From: Parvularcula sp039818345
GTDB lineage: Bacteria; Pseudomonadota; Alphaproteobacteria; Caulobacterales; Parvularculaceae
Reading direction: 5' to 3'
Assembly: GCA_039818345.1 (NCBI GenBank)
Contig: JBCBUC010000012.1
Span: 1-64,000, forward strand
Length of the DNA stretch: 64,000 bases
Each line of letters opens with the position of its first letter. The first letter of the stretch is position 1. Position numbers and translations under genes: made by a program. Under the pieces are notes generated by a model. That model saw nothing but the letters and a program-made list of their open reading frames with translations, made no database searches and was not told the origin of the DNA. Of the stretch, positions 17,865 to 27,106 are shown piece by piece.

Positions 17865-19716
17865 TCTTGCCTCGCTTGAGATCGCGCACCAAAAACCGTC
17901 CAGGATGCACCATCGCGGCGATGTCTGACGTCAGGGGCGAGACACCGCCAACAATCATTGCAGCTAGATGGGCCCCTAGGATCGGCGCGGTGACCAGCCC
18001 CCGTGAGCCAAGGCCTGTCAACGCATAAAGGCTGTCTTGATAAGGGGCGGGCGGATAATCGGTCTGAAGACCTTTGGATAGTCCCCGATAGCCTGCGATG
18101 GCTGCTTCCCTGTCATAGAGTGGTCCCGCAATCGGGTGGCGGTCGGGTGTTGTGGCACGAAGCGCCACCCGCGAAGAGATCGACGACCCAGGATCTTGAC
18201 CTAAAAGAGCGTGGGCTGCTTGCCGATTGGTGTCGGTGTTTTCTGGTGACGCTGTCACTGCTCCGCCTTCGAACGATGCATACGTTGCCCCGGTCAGGAC
18301 CTGGCCGCGAAAGGGAGCGACGTAATGCCCATCAGTAACGATCGATTTGGGCGGCGGGCCTTCGAAGAGATCAAGCTGACCAAGAGATGGCGTGACCGGT
18401 GCGTCGGGCCAAAGCGCCTGCACAGCGCCGGTGGCGAGAACCAAAGCGCCAAAGGGGCCATGGTGGTTTTCGCGATCTGCGGTTTGGATCATCCATCCTT
18501 GGTCTGTCTTGGCGATAGCGATGGCATCAGCGTCGATAAGATCGGCACCAATCAGCATCGCATCAACGGCGCGACCAGGATCCAGAACGCCCGCGGCCGC
18601 AATCTTTATGCTGTCCTTTTCATAGGAGAACATCGTCTCGGGCCACAAACCATGCTCCCGGATCCGGAACTCGCGGTTTTTCTCCGCCACGATCGATCCG
18701 CCGCAAGCTGAGAACGTCTTGTCATCCAACGAGGAATAGCGCCGGACGGCATCAAGAAACGCGTCCCGGTAAAACCGAGCGGCCGGTGTATCATCGGCAT
18801 CGAGGCGGGGCATCACAAGACCCGCGGGGTTTGAGGACGCTGCTTTCGCCCGCGACCCGAGGCCGAACACCGTTGGTCGACGCTTATGCTTGACCAGTGC
18901 GTGCGCCGTTGATGCCCCCGCAATGCCCGCGCCGATGATCGCGACCTTTCCCACGTCACACGTCTTGGGGCGGATAAACCAGGGGGCGGACAGCTGGCGT
19001 GATGGTTTTTCTGTAAGGTGTGCACGGAGCATTTGCTTTTTACGGCCAAAGCCGGGCACTTTCTCCCAAGTGAAACCAGCTGATTCCAACGCGGTGCGGA
19101 CACCCGACGCGACGGAGAACGTGGCGGCTGTGCCTCCGCTCTTGGTGAGGTGGGCAATCGATGTCATCACGTCGTCTGACCACATCGCAGGATTGCGGGA
19201 CGGGGCGAAACCGTCAAGAAACCACGCATCAGCCTCAAAGCTTGTGTTGCCGAGGCATTCTGCGACATCACCGAACGCTAAGGTGAGGGTGACGTTTGGG
19301 CTCAGGTTCAGCTGCACCTGGCCGGGGAGGGGGACAGGGTAGTGTTCAGCCAAACGTTCAGCCCAAGGCGCGATTTCGGGCCATCGCTGCGCGATCGATG
19401 CTTGCGCTTCGATGAAAGCTTTCTGGCTAAGAGGAAATCCCTCCACTGACCAAATCTCAAGCGAGCCTTGCCCAGCCTCGTCAAAGCATTTGCAGGCAGC
19501 AAGGACGTTGAGACCCGTACCAAAGCCGAGCTCACCGATCACGAAAGGCTGTGCCGTCGTCCGGCCACGCATTCGCTGCTTAAGATCATTGCCGTTGATG
19601 AACACATGCTCGGTCTCTGCCAGGCCATCATCGGGAGAGTAGTAGATGTCATCAAACGCGCGGGATCGCAGCGTGCCGCGATCGGTTTCGAGGTCTGGCG
19701 TTGGAAGTCGCGTCAC
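17854..19716 (-). CDS. mnmC: Bifunctional tRNA modification enzyme MnmC
   Basis: This 620-aa enzyme completes the mnm5(s2)U modification at tRNA wobble position 34. The N-terminal SAM methyltransferase half (MnmD) has GELGFGTGLN at residues 61-70 and the downstream WFLDGFAPSRNPAMW. The C-terminal FAD oxidase half (DAO fold) has the dinucleotide-binding IIGAGIAGAST near residue 260. The late TPDRHPIAG and GLGSRGL are family hallmarks. The start is GTG at 19716, overlapping the transglycosylase stop by GTGA. Confidence 0.95.
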   Translation of the reverse strand: MTRLPTPDLETDRGTLRSRAFDDIYYSPDDGLAETEHVFINGNDLKQRMRGRTTAQPFVIGELGFGTGLNVLAACKCFDEAGQGSLEIWSVEGFPLSQKAFIEAQASIAQRWPEIAPWAERLAEHYPVPLPGQVQLNLSPNVTLTLAFGDVAECLGNTSFEADAWFLDGFAPSRNPAMWSDDVMTSIAHLTKSGGTAATFSVASGVRTALESAGFTWEKVPGFGRKKQMLRAHLTEKPSRQLSAPWFIRPKTCDVGKVAIIGAGIAGASTAHALVKHKRRPTVFGLGSRAKAASSNPAGLVMPRLDADDTPAARFYRDAFLDAVRRYSSLDDKTFSACGGSIVAEKNREFRIREHGLWPETMFSYEKDSIKIAAAGVLDPGRAVDAMLIGADLIDADAIAIAKTDQGWMIQTADRENHHGPFGALVLATGAVQALWPDAPVTPSLGQLDLFEGPPPKSIVTDGHYVAPFRGQVLTGATYASFEGGAVTASPENTDTNRQAAHALLGQDPGSSISSRVALRATTPDRHPIAGPLYDREAAIAGYRGLSKGLQTDYPPAPYQDSLYALTGLGSRGLVTAPILGAHLAAMIVGGVSPLTSDIAAMVHPGRFLVRDLKRGKISL

Positions 19717-20894
19717 TCGTTCGCTAATCGATCAAGCATAAAGGCTGATGCGTACCCATCCGCAGGAAGACCATTGGACGCTTGCCATGTTCTAAGGGCT
19801 TTTCGCGTCTGGGCGCCGATGATGCCGTCGATGGGACCAACGGTGTAGCCGCGATCCGCAAGGGCACGCTGTAGGTCTTTACGCTCATCACGGCTGAGCG
19901 GACGGTCATCCCGTGGCCAGCTTTGTGCCAGGCTTTGATCGGCGCCAGCAATCCGCTCACTGAGCAGTGATACGCCTAATGCATAGGCTGTTGAGCGGTT
20001 ATAGGCGAGGATCGTGTCGTAGTTCTTGAAGGTGAGAAAAGCCGGCCCCCGCGCGCCCGCGGGTACTAAGAGCTTCGCATAAGCATCAAGATCAACTGCA
20101 TCGGGCAGCGTAACATTCGCCCCGCGAACACCTGCCATGATCCATTCGACCACTGTTTGCCTGCGCCCATCGGAAAGTGCATAGTCAAAATCATCCGGCA
20201 ACGTCACTTCTACACCCCAGGGCTGGCCTTCTTGATAGCCGGACTTTTTGAGGTAGTTAGCCGTCGATGCGAACACATCCTCCAGGTCACCCCAGAGGTC
20301 ACGCTTGCCGTCCTGGTTGTGGTCCACTGCATAAGCAAGGTAGGTGGTCGGAATAAACTGTGTTTGACCCATGGCGCCTGCCCATGAACCTTTGAGCTGT
20401 GAACGGTCAGCGTAGGAAGCGTTGAGGATCTTGAGGGCCGCGATCAGCTGCTCCCGACCAAAGGACTGTCGTCGGCCAGTGAAGCCGAGGGTGGCGAGCG
20501 CTGAGACGATATCATGCGTACCCAGAATGGTGCCGTAATTCGTTTCGAGGCCCCAAATGGCCGCGATGATCTGCGAATCAACGCCGTATTCACTCGCGAT
20601 GATTTCCAACGTCACGCGCGCGTCGGAAACCGCCGTTCGTCCATCTGCAACGCGGCGGTCGGAGACAGCGCTGTCGAGATAATCCCAAATTGGGCGAGAA
20701 AACTCCGGTTGGTTCCCATCGCGCTCGAGCACAATTGACAGCGGCTCAGCCGTCGCCATCTCTGCATCGTAGACTTCTGCATCAATTCCCTCACTGAGGG
20801 CTTCGGCTCTGAATGATTGCCGAAAGGCATCAAAGGCTTCTGTGTCAACGGCCACCGTTGGGGAAGCGAGGAGGGCAAGAAAGGCGACAATCAT
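19713..20894 (-). CDS. Lytic murein transglycosylase (MltB-like, SLT_2 plus peptidoglycan-binding domain)
   Basis: This 393-aa periplasmic lytic transglycosylase cleaves peptidoglycan glycan strands with anhydro-muramyl formation. A short signal peptide precedes an AxA-like cleavage site near residue 16. Catalytic Glu117 lies in AIWGLETNYG, and GAMGQTQFIPTTYLAYA is a second family motif. The C-terminus has a PG_binding_1 domain (about 335-390, ADRGYTVGPIDGIIG...). I chose ATG 20894; the frame opens further to TTG 20927, but the signal peptide begins at the ATG. It has no lipobox, unlike E. coli MltB. It is co-transcribed with mnmC by GTGA overlap. Confidence 0.93.
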   Translation of the reverse strand: MIVAFLALLASPTVAVDTEAFDAFRQSFRAEALSEGIDAEVYDAEMATAEPLSIVLERDGNQPEFSRPIWDYLDSAVSDRRVADGRTAVSDARVTLEIIASEYGVDSQIIAAIWGLETNYGTILGTHDIVSALATLGFTGRRQSFGREQLIAALKILNASYADRSQLKGSWAGAMGQTQFIPTTYLAYAVDHNQDGKRDLWGDLEDVFASTANYLKKSGYQEGQPWGVEVTLPDDFDYALSDGRRQTVVEWIMAGVRGANVTLPDAVDLDAYAKLLVPAGARGPAFLTFKNYDTILAYNRSTAYALGVSLLSERIAGADQSLAQSWPRDDRPLSRDERKDLQRALADRGYTVGPIDGIIGAQTRKALRTWQASNGLPADGYASAFMLDRLANE

Positions 20895-20969
20895 CGGGCA
20901 AGGGTCCCCTGGGCTCAACCGGTACAATAGTCGCGAATGGTCGGCGTGGTCCAGTGACCGACCGTTCGT

Positions 20970-22070
20970 TTAACCCAAGACGTCGTAGACCGCGTGCACG
21001 AGGCGCGTAGCCCGTGGATCAGCGACCAGTTGCGGTGACTGCTGGTTAGGAACATACGCAAAAGACAATCCACGTGCTGGATCGGCGAGGACGCAAGAGC
21101 CCCCGAAACCATAATGGCCGATGGCGGTCGTTGGTCCGCCAAAAATCTCGCCATTCTCGCGCATCACGCCTGCGGCCCAGGACAAGTTGAAGGGTAAGAC
21201 CAGGTCAGGCCCTGAGATGCGTTCTTCCCAGGCCTGTTGGCGCGCGCTGTCGCTGACCAACAACGCTCCGTAACGCCCCGCCGCGAAGAGTTGCATGAGA
21301 TCGGCCAAGCCCCTCGCGGAGGCATGCATATTGGACGCGGGGATCTCCGCGGCGATCCATTCCTGACGGGAAACGCCGCTCGGCGCTGACCAAGGCTCTA
21401 AGAATGCCGCTTTCTTGATCGGCGTTATCGGGCCTAGGTCCGGCATCCGTTTCGGTTTTACCATGGGCGACACGCGTGTCGCTTCGGATAAGGAGAGGCC
21501 GCAAATCACATCGCGAGTCAGCCCGCGGAGGAGAGCGCCAACGCTTTTGCCCGTGCATCGCTTGAGGATCTCACCGACAATGAAACCGTAGGTCTGCGGA
21601 TGATAGCCGCTCGATGTACCTGGTTCCCATAAGGGTTCCAATGCCGCGACAGCACCGCAAATCTCATCCCAGCGCAGCCATAATGCGGGGTCGATGGGCT
21701 CGGTAAATCCTGCGAGGCCCGCTTGGTGCGACATGGCTTGCGCCACCGTGATCTCGCCTTTTCCTGCCGCCGCGAACGCGGGCCAAAGGGATGCGACGGT
21801 TTGATCGTAATCGAGATGACCCTCGGACACACACCATGCGGTGAGCGCTGCGCAGATCGCTTTGCCTGAGGAATAAACGCAAGCCAGGGTTTGAGGCGTG
21901 AAGGGCAGTGTCTTGGCGCGATCCTGAAACCCGGCGGCGATATCAACGACCGTCTCGCCGTCGATCACCACCGCAACACTTGCTCCCAGATCCTCGCCGT
22001 TATCGACGCTCTCTTGAAGAACGGCGCCGACGGGTTCGAACCCGGAACTGACATCACCGATGAAGGGCAA
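20970..22070 (-). CDS. Serine hydrolase of the beta-lactamase/penicillin-binding-protein-like family (EstB type)
   Basis: This 366-aa protein has the SxxK motif of the class C beta-lactamase fold at S67-S68-G69-K70 (VYSSGKA). The second motif region is YHPQTYGF, with a Tyr at the position of the usual YxN. HYGFGGSC near the C-terminus corresponds to the HxG/KTG-like third motif. Such proteins are esterases or peptidases and seldom true beta-lactamases. There is no signal peptide, so it is probably cytosolic. The start is TTG 22070, the only plausible start in this frame near the domain boundary. It follows the lipoprotein gene by 3 nt. Confidence 0.85.
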   Translation of the reverse strand: MPFIGDVSSGFEPVGAVLQESVDNGEDLGASVAVVIDGETVVDIAAGFQDRAKTLPFTPQTLACVYSSGKAICAALTAWCVSEGHLDYDQTVASLWPAFAAAGKGEITVAQAMSHQAGLAGFTEPIDPALWLRWDEICGAVAALEPLWEPGTSSGYHPQTYGFIVGEILKRCTGKSVGALLRGLTRDVICGLSLSEATRVSPMVKPKRMPDLGPITPIKKAAFLEPWSAPSGVSRQEWIAAEIPASNMHASARGLADLMQLFAAGRYGALLVSDSARQQAWEERISGPDLVLPFNLSWAAGVMRENGEIFGGPTTAIGHYGFGGSCVLADPARGLSFAYVPNQQSPQLVADPRATRLVHAVYDVLG

Positions 22071-22073
22071 GAC

Positions 22074-22379
22074 TTAGCCAGGAAGAATGCAAGAGACACC
22101 AGATGCCGCAACGGCGCTACCGATGTCAGGGTCGTCAATCTTCCGGAGCGACGCGATCGCTTGGCGAGGGGTTTCCGCGCGATCGACCGTGGTCAAGAAG
22201 CTTGCAAAATCAGACAGTTGATTTCTGTCCAAACGGCCCTCGAGATCTTCAGCCACGCATCCGGCCAGGCGATCATCGAGACCGATATTGATCAGGCGCT
22301 TTTCAATTGTGTCCGTCGATGAGGCACATGCAGCCAAAACGGCAGCGCCACCGGCAACCAAAATGAGTTTGATGTTCAT
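22074..22379 (-). CDS. Small lipoprotein, unknown function
   Basis: This 101-aa protein has a clear lipoprotein signal: MNIKLILVAGGAAVLAAC with Cys18. The mature part is acidic and helical, with two further cysteines (in AGCVAEDLEG and the C-terminal SCILPG) that could form a disulphide. I do not recognise the family. It lies immediately upstream of the serine hydrolase gene on the same strand. The start is ATG 22379 after a purine-rich GGACGG. Confidence 0.75.
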   Translation of the reverse strand: MNIKLILVAGGAAVLAACASSTDTIEKRLINIGLDDRLAGCVAEDLEGRLDRNQLSDFASFLTTVDRAETPRQAIASLRKIDDPDIGSAVAASGVSCILPG

Positions 22380-22461
22380 CGTTTCCGTCCCCGACTTCGT
22401 GAGCCCTTAAGCCACCCTATCAAGAATTTGCCCGGCCTGAAAGGATCAAGCCGCGATACCC

Positions 22462-22686
22462 TTAGCTGTCGCTCTCATCGCGCAGGCGGAACGTGACCGC
22501 GAACAACACATCGCCCTCGAAAAGGTCTTTTGGCTGCTCTTGGCCTTCGATCATTTGGAAGATGCGCGGCGTGATCGAGCCCTCCATGACGTAACCCTTT
22601 TGCGCCATGTTCCCGCGATGAAATTCCAGCGCTGCGGCGCTAAATTCACGGGCAAGGATGGTGATGCGCTCTGGTTTATCAGCCAT
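22462..22686 (-). CDS. Small conserved-looking protein, unknown function
   Basis: This 74-aa soluble protein begins with MADKPERITILAREFS and has a mixed alpha/beta-looking sequence (RIFQMIEGQEQ, DVLFAVTFRLRDE). There is no signal peptide, membrane segment or cysteine. AAGGA lies about 8 nt before ATG 22686. I do not recognise it. It sits between a lipoprotein gene and two hydrolase genes on the same strand, separated from the hydrolases by a terminator-like hairpin, so it is probably transcribed on its own. Confidence 0.6.
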   Translation of the reverse strand: MADKPERITILAREFSAAALEFHRGNMAQKGYVMEGSITPRIFQMIEGQEQPKDLFEGDVLFAVTFRLRDESDS

Positions 22687-22760
22687 GAATGGTGGTCCTT
22701 CTTCTGTCGGCTAAGCCGGTGGTTGATGCGCCATCGCAGGTTCCGGCCCGCGCATCAATG

Positions 22761-22795
22761 AAAAGGCGCGGCGCGGGTGCAGTATTGACCCGCGC
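22761..22795 (-). terminator. Probable rho-independent terminator after the hydrolase pair
   Basis: GCGCGGGT (22771-22778) and ACCCGCGC (22788-22795) form a perfect 8-bp stem with a 9-nt loop. On the minus strand the stem is followed by CGCGCC and TTTT. It lies 10 nt past the end of the epoxide-hydrolase-like gene. The T run is short and offset, so termination strength is uncertain. Confidence 0.55.
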
Positions 22796-22804
22796 GGTTT
22801 GTCA

Positions 22805-23773
22805 TCACGATCCAAGCAGCTCGGTTTTGCGCAACCAGCCGAGGAGCGCCGCATTAGCTTCATCGGGCGCTTCCCATGTCATCCAATGGCCGCTGTCGAC
22901 CTCGGCACGGGAGAGATTGGTGACCCAGCCCTCCATCCCTAGGGACGCCTCGGCCGGCAGCAGCACATCACGTGTTGCTGTGACCATCAGTGCGGGGATG
23001 GTGATGGGCGGATCAAAGGCTTTGCGCTCCTCCCAATGGGTGTCGACCAGGCGGTAGACCCAGGTGGGACCGCGATGCCCTGTCTCAGCATAGACCTTGG
23101 CATAGTGCTCAAGGGCCTCATCGCTTGCGACGATGTCGTCAAAAGGCGGTTTGGCTTTGTCCAATTGCTGAGGGATATGGGTAAGCTCAGGCAGCAGCTT
23201 GGGCCAGATTTCCCGCGGCGGACCTTTGCGCAGGAGCATCGAGAAGAAGTCTTTCTCCCGCCCACCAAATGCTTTGTCAGGAAGATCAGGGTCCTGAAAT
23301 TGGACAATGTAATGCTCAGGACCGAAGCGCTTCTCCCAGATGGCAATCGGAGAGGCGGCAGCAACCGCCGGGTAGGGCGTGCAAAAGACGGCCACACCAA
23401 GCGCGAGATCGCTGATCCGTTGCGCAAGCGGCCATGCGATCGCGCCGCCCCAATCATGGCCCACGATCACGACTTTTTCCAAACCCAAGGCACCGATCAA
23501 GAGCCGGTAATCCTCCGCGATTTTGGTCATAGCGTACTCGGACGGCTCATCGGGCTTCGATGTGCCGCCGAACCCTTTGATATCAGGCATGATCAAGCGG
23601 CAGCCCGCCTCGGTCAGCGCGTCGACCATCGGCGCCCACGAAAACGCAAGCTCTGGCCAGCCATGGAGCATGAGAAGCGGCAAGCCGTTTTCAGGTCCCG
23701 CTTCGTGCACCGAAAACGTGATGTTTCCAGCTTCGACAAGCCGCGGTTCGGGGAAACCGTGCGGCAGGCTCAC
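22805..23773 (-). CDS. Alpha/beta hydrolase, epoxide hydrolase-like
   Basis: This 322-aa cytosolic hydrolase has the oxyanion-hole motif HGWP at 37-40, the nucleophile Asp107 in VGHDWGGA (Asp instead of Ser points to epoxide hydrolase or haloalkane dehalogenase), and a late catalytic His in SGHWMTWEAP. Epoxide hydrolase is the better match because of HGWPE and DIKGFGGTSKP. The start is GTG 23773, overlapping the stop of the next upstream gene by GTGA. It is paired with an HSL-type esterase, suggesting joint breakdown of an epoxide or ester compound (inference). Confidence 0.88.
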   Translation of the reverse strand: MSLPHGFPEPRLVEAGNITFSVHEAGPENGLPLLMLHGWPELAFSWAPMVDALTEAGCRLIMPDIKGFGGTSKPDEPSEYAMTKIAEDYRLLIGALGLEKVVIVGHDWGGAIAWPLAQRISDLALGVAVFCTPYPAVAAASPIAIWEKRFGPEHYIVQFQDPDLPDKAFGGREKDFFSMLLRKGPPREIWPKLLPELTHIPQQLDKAKPPFDDIVASDEALEHYAKVYAETGHRGPTWVYRLVDTHWEERKAFDPPITIPALMVTATRDVLLPAEASLGMEGWVTNLSRAEVDSGHWMTWEAPDEANAALLGWLRKTELLGS

Positions 23774-24741
23774 GCCACGACCTTGGCGAGGAAGGCGTCC
23801 ACTTTTTTATGGAACTCATCAGCAATCGGCAGGCCCGGGATCATATCAAAGGCGTGGATACCGCCAGGGTAGATCTCGAGTTCAGCCTCGTTGCAGGCTG
23901 ACAACCACCGCATGGCCATAAAGAGCGTGTCATCCATAATCGGATCCATTGTGCCCACGGAGAAGAGCGCCGGGCAGAGATCCTTGAGATCGGCATAAAG
24001 AGGAGAGAGGCCGGGATCCTTGCGATCGAGGTCCGTGAACTTGGCGGCAGGTAGCAGTTGTTCACCGAAATAATCGACAATTGGCCCTGAGAGGATGAGG
24101 TTCCGATCACCCCAGCTTTTCATTTTCGGCGTTCCCGACATATCGAACGCGCCATAGACGAGGTTCGCACCGACAAAGGGGCAGGAGCCGAGGCGGTGTT
24201 TAAGACGCAAAATGGTGACCGCTGACAAGTGGCCACCCGCGCTTTCCCCGCCGACGGTGATCTTGTCCGTCCCAAACAGCTTTTGCGCATTCTCGACCAG
24301 CCAAAGTCCAGCCGCTTCGCAATCATCCGCCGGCGCAGGCCAGGGGTTTTCTGGAGCCAAGCGGTACTCCACGCTGACCACGCCGAAAGAGAGTGCTTCA
24401 GCCATCCGGGCGAGTGTTTGGTCTTGCGCGTCTGCTGATCCGATCGCGTGGCCGCCGCCATGGATATGCAGATAGACCGCTTTCAGGTCGCCTTCTGGTT
24501 TAAAAATCCGTACAGGAACGTCTAAGCCGTTTGCCGAGGCGGTATCCCATTTGGCCATCTCGTGCTCGGGCTGATTGGCGAGAACACCCTGACCAGCACG
24601 GCGCAATTCGCGGATCTTGACCGCTCCCAGATCAACAATGGAGGGCGCTGTTTTCAGAAACGTCTCAATCTGCTCGTTAATAGCCTTGGTTTCTGGGGCG
24701 ATGGCCTCTTCGGTGAAGAGATAGGGGTCGATCGTCAGCAT
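23770..24741 (-). CDS. Alpha/beta hydrolase fold-3 esterase (HSL family)
   Basis: This 323-aa hormone-sensitive-lipase-family carboxylesterase has the oxyanion motif HIHGGGHAIGS (HGGG 94-97), nucleophile Ser167 in GGESAGGH, Asp in DPIMDDTLF and His in GGIHAFDM. There is no signal peptide. Family members hydrolyse short-chain esters. The start is ATG 24741. It is co-transcribed with the epoxide-hydrolase-like gene and diverges from recQ over 110 nt. Confidence 0.9.
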   Translation of the reverse strand: MLTIDPYLFTEEAIAPETKAINEQIETFLKTAPSIVDLGAVKIRELRRAGQGVLANQPEHEMAKWDTASANGLDVPVRIFKPEGDLKAVYLHIHGGGHAIGSADAQDQTLARMAEALSFGVVSVEYRLAPENPWPAPADDCEAAGLWLVENAQKLFGTDKITVGGESAGGHLSAVTILRLKHRLGSCPFVGANLVYGAFDMSGTPKMKSWGDRNLILSGPIVDYFGEQLLPAAKFTDLDRKDPGLSPLYADLKDLCPALFSVGTMDPIMDDTLFMAMRWLSACNEAELEIYPGGIHAFDMIPGLPIADEFHKKVDAFLAKVVA

Positions 24742-24851
24742 GTTTCCTCGAAATCTACGCGTTTCTTAGGGATCATTTTCCTCAAACCAGCGGCACCGAT
24801 CTGCTTCGTCAATCCCTTTCACTGATCCCCGAACGCGTCCAATGATACCCC

Positions 24852-26687
24852 ATGGGTTCCGCTGCTGCCATTTCTCCTGTCCGCACCGACGACGATCCGC
24901 TGGCAGTTCTGCGATCAGTCTTTGGATTCGAGGACTTTCGGCCGGGCCAGCGGCCGATTATCGATCGTTTGTTATCGGGCGGCGACGTTTTGGCCGTGAT
25001 GCCCACCGGTGCGGGCAAGTCCCTCTGTTTCCAGGTGCCCGCACTCATGCGGCCTGGTTTTGCCGTTGTGGTCAGCCCACTGATTGCTCTGATGCAAAAC
25101 CAGGTCTCGCTTTTGCAAGGTTTCGGTGCGCCTGCTGGCATGATCCATTCGGGTCGTGAGCGTCACGAGAATGTTGCCGACTGGAAAGCGGCGCTCGCCG
25201 GGGACATCAAGCTTCTTTACATGAGCCCTGAGCGCCTCGCGACGGATCGCATGCAAGAGGCACTGCGTAAGGCAGACGTGTCTTTTTTCGTGATCGATGA
25301 GGCCCACTGCATCAGCCAGTGGGGTCATGATTTCCGTCCGGAATATTTGGGCCTTCAGCAGCTAAAGGATCTGAAGCCCGGCGTGCCTGTTGCGGCATTT
25401 ACGGCGACTGCTGATGAAGAAACACGGGCCGAGATGCAAAAACGGCTCTTCCGCGGTGACGTCGACGTGCACGTCTCGGGTTTTGACCGGCCGAATCTCA
25501 GCCTCACCGTTGAGGAAAAGTATAAGCCCGATGACAGGCTTTTGGCCTTGGTGGGAGAGCGGAAAGGCCAGCAGGGCATTATTTATTGCGGTAGTCGGAA
25601 GAATACCGAATCGGTCGCTGAGAAGCTTTGCGGTGCGGGGCACAATGCCATCGCCTACCACGCTGGTCTTGGCGATGATGAACGTGCCCTGAGGCTCGAT
25701 CGGTTCCTGTCTGAGCCTGATCTGGTGGTATGCGCGACGGTGGCCTTCGGGATGGGCATCGATAAGCCTGACATCCGCTATGTCATTCACCGTGATTTAC
25801 CGTCCTCGCCTGAGGCCTACTATCAGGAAATCGGGCGCGCTGGCCGGGATGGGCGGCCCGCGGAGGCGATCCTTCTTTATGGCGCCGCCGATATTATGTT
25901 CCGTCGTCGTATGATCGACGAAGGCGGCGCTCCTGAAGAGGTGAAGCGCCATGAACGCAAGAAGCTCGATATCTTGGCAAGCTATTGTGAAGCGCTTTCG
26001 TGCCGCCGGGTGATGCTTCTTTCCTATTTCGGCGAAGTCCGGCGTGAGCCATGCGGGGCCTGTGATATATGCATCAACCCTCCCCAGACAGAGGATGCGA
26101 CGGGCGACGGGAAGCTCTTTTTAGAAGCCGCGATGGAGACCGGCGAGGTCTACGGACAAGCGCATCTGATTGACGTTCTCCGCGGGTCAGAGAGTGAAAA
26201 GGTAATGAAAGCGCGTCATGATGACCTCCGTGTTTTTGGTCGCGGCCGCGATCGACCGGCCAAGTCGTGGCGAAGCCTTGTGGGGCAACTCTTTGCGCAA
26301 GGTTTTATACGGATGGAAGGGGAGTACCGTTCCATTGTTGTCAGCGACGAGGGCCGCGCCTTTCTAGCGACCCGCGGCGGTGCGCCATTGCAGATGGCGA
26401 AGAGCCGGGACGTCAAGAAGTCCTACAAGCGGCAGCCGATTGAGGTGCCGCCGGACTTTGATGAGTCGCTTCTTGGTCGTTTGAAGAAAAAACGTCTGGA
26501 ATTGGCCCAAGCGAAAGGCGCCCCCGCCTACACCATTTTCTCCGATCGGACACTGATCGACATGGTTGTTCGGCAACCATCGTCCAAGGAAGAGTTTCTC
26601 GGCGTTTACGGCGTGGGACTCCGCAAAGCAGAAATTTACGGCGAGGCATTTCTAGAGATCATGGCCGGCGATTCGCATACCGACTGA
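24852..26687 (+). CDS. recQ: ATP-dependent DNA helicase RecQ
   Basis: This 611-aa 3'-5' helicase is for recombination and fork repair. Walker A is PTGAGKS (51-57). The DEAH box is VIDEAHCISQWGHDFRPEY with the RecQ aromatic-loop residues. The RQC zinc cysteines are in YCEALSC and PCGACDIC. The winged helix follows. The C-terminal HRDC domain starts near residue 535 (LLGRLKKKRLELAQ). The length matches E. coli RecQ (609). The start is ATG 24852, with no strong Shine-Dalgarno upstream. Confidence 0.97.
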   Translation: MGSAAAISPVRTDDDPLAVLRSVFGFEDFRPGQRPIIDRLLSGGDVLAVMPTGAGKSLCFQVPALMRPGFAVVVSPLIALMQNQVSLLQGFGAPAGMIHSGRERHENVADWKAALAGDIKLLYMSPERLATDRMQEALRKADVSFFVIDEAHCISQWGHDFRPEYLGLQQLKDLKPGVPVAAFTATADEETRAEMQKRLFRGDVDVHVSGFDRPNLSLTVEEKYKPDDRLLALVGERKGQQGIIYCGSRKNTESVAEKLCGAGHNAIAYHAGLGDDERALRLDRFLSEPDLVVCATVAFGMGIDKPDIRYVIHRDLPSSPEAYYQEIGRAGRDGRPAEAILLYGAADIMFRRRMIDEGGAPEEVKRHERKKLDILASYCEALSCRRVMLLSYFGEVRREPCGACDICINPPQTEDATGDGKLFLEAAMETGEVYGQAHLIDVLRGSESEKVMKARHDDLRVFGRGRDRPAKSWRSLVGQLFAQGFIRMEGEYRSIVVSDEGRAFLATRGGAPLQMAKSRDVKKSYKRQPIEVPPDFDESLLGRLKKKRLELAQAKGAPAYTIFSDRTLIDMVVRQPSSKEEFLGVYGVGLRKAEIYGEAFLEIMAGDSHTD

Positions 26688-26699
26688 TGGCGCTAACGA

Positions 26700-26978
26700 T
26701 TACTTCCGACCCCTGAGCAATGTGCGCACAAGCCAAATCGGAATCACAATGATCGCCCCCGTCGCAATCAAGGTCGCGACCAACGTCAACCCCTCAATCC
26801 CTGAGCCGAAAAGCTCCACCACGCCTTGATTGAGCCAGCGCCATGCGCCTCTCCAAAGGCCGATGGGGTCAATCCGGAAAATGGTGAGGGCAGCGCCAAC
26901 AATAAGGCTAATCACAGCCAGGCGGATGCCAGTACCAATGGCTGAGCGGCGGCTCGAGGTGGTCGTCTTGTCAGTCAT
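26700..26978 (-). CDS. Small inner-membrane protein (possibly DUF6460)
   Basis: This 92-aa protein has two hydrophobic helices (about residues 17-35 and 62-84), a basic Ser/Thr-rich N-terminus (TDKTTTSSRRSA) and a basic C-terminus (RTLLRGRK). Between them is a Trp-rich amphipathic stretch (GLWRGAWRWLNQG). It resembles the small DUF6460-type membrane proteins of alphaproteobacteria; function unknown. It is convergent with recQ (12 nt apart) and 128 nt downstream of aroC on the same strand. Confidence 0.65.
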   Translation of the reverse strand: MTDKTTTSSRRSAIGTGIRLAVISLIVGAALTIFRIDPIGLWRGAWRWLNQGVVELFGSGIEGLTLVATLIATGAIIVIPIWLVRTLLRGRK

Positions 26979-27106
26979 CCCGAAGAGTTAATGCCCCGGA
27001 GCACCAATGGGAAGCCATGTGCGTCGGGCTTTGTTTGGTGAGCAAGACCCGCAAGCGAGGAGCATGCCGCCGCTGGCGGATTGAACCGATGGGATGATCG
27101 TGCGCT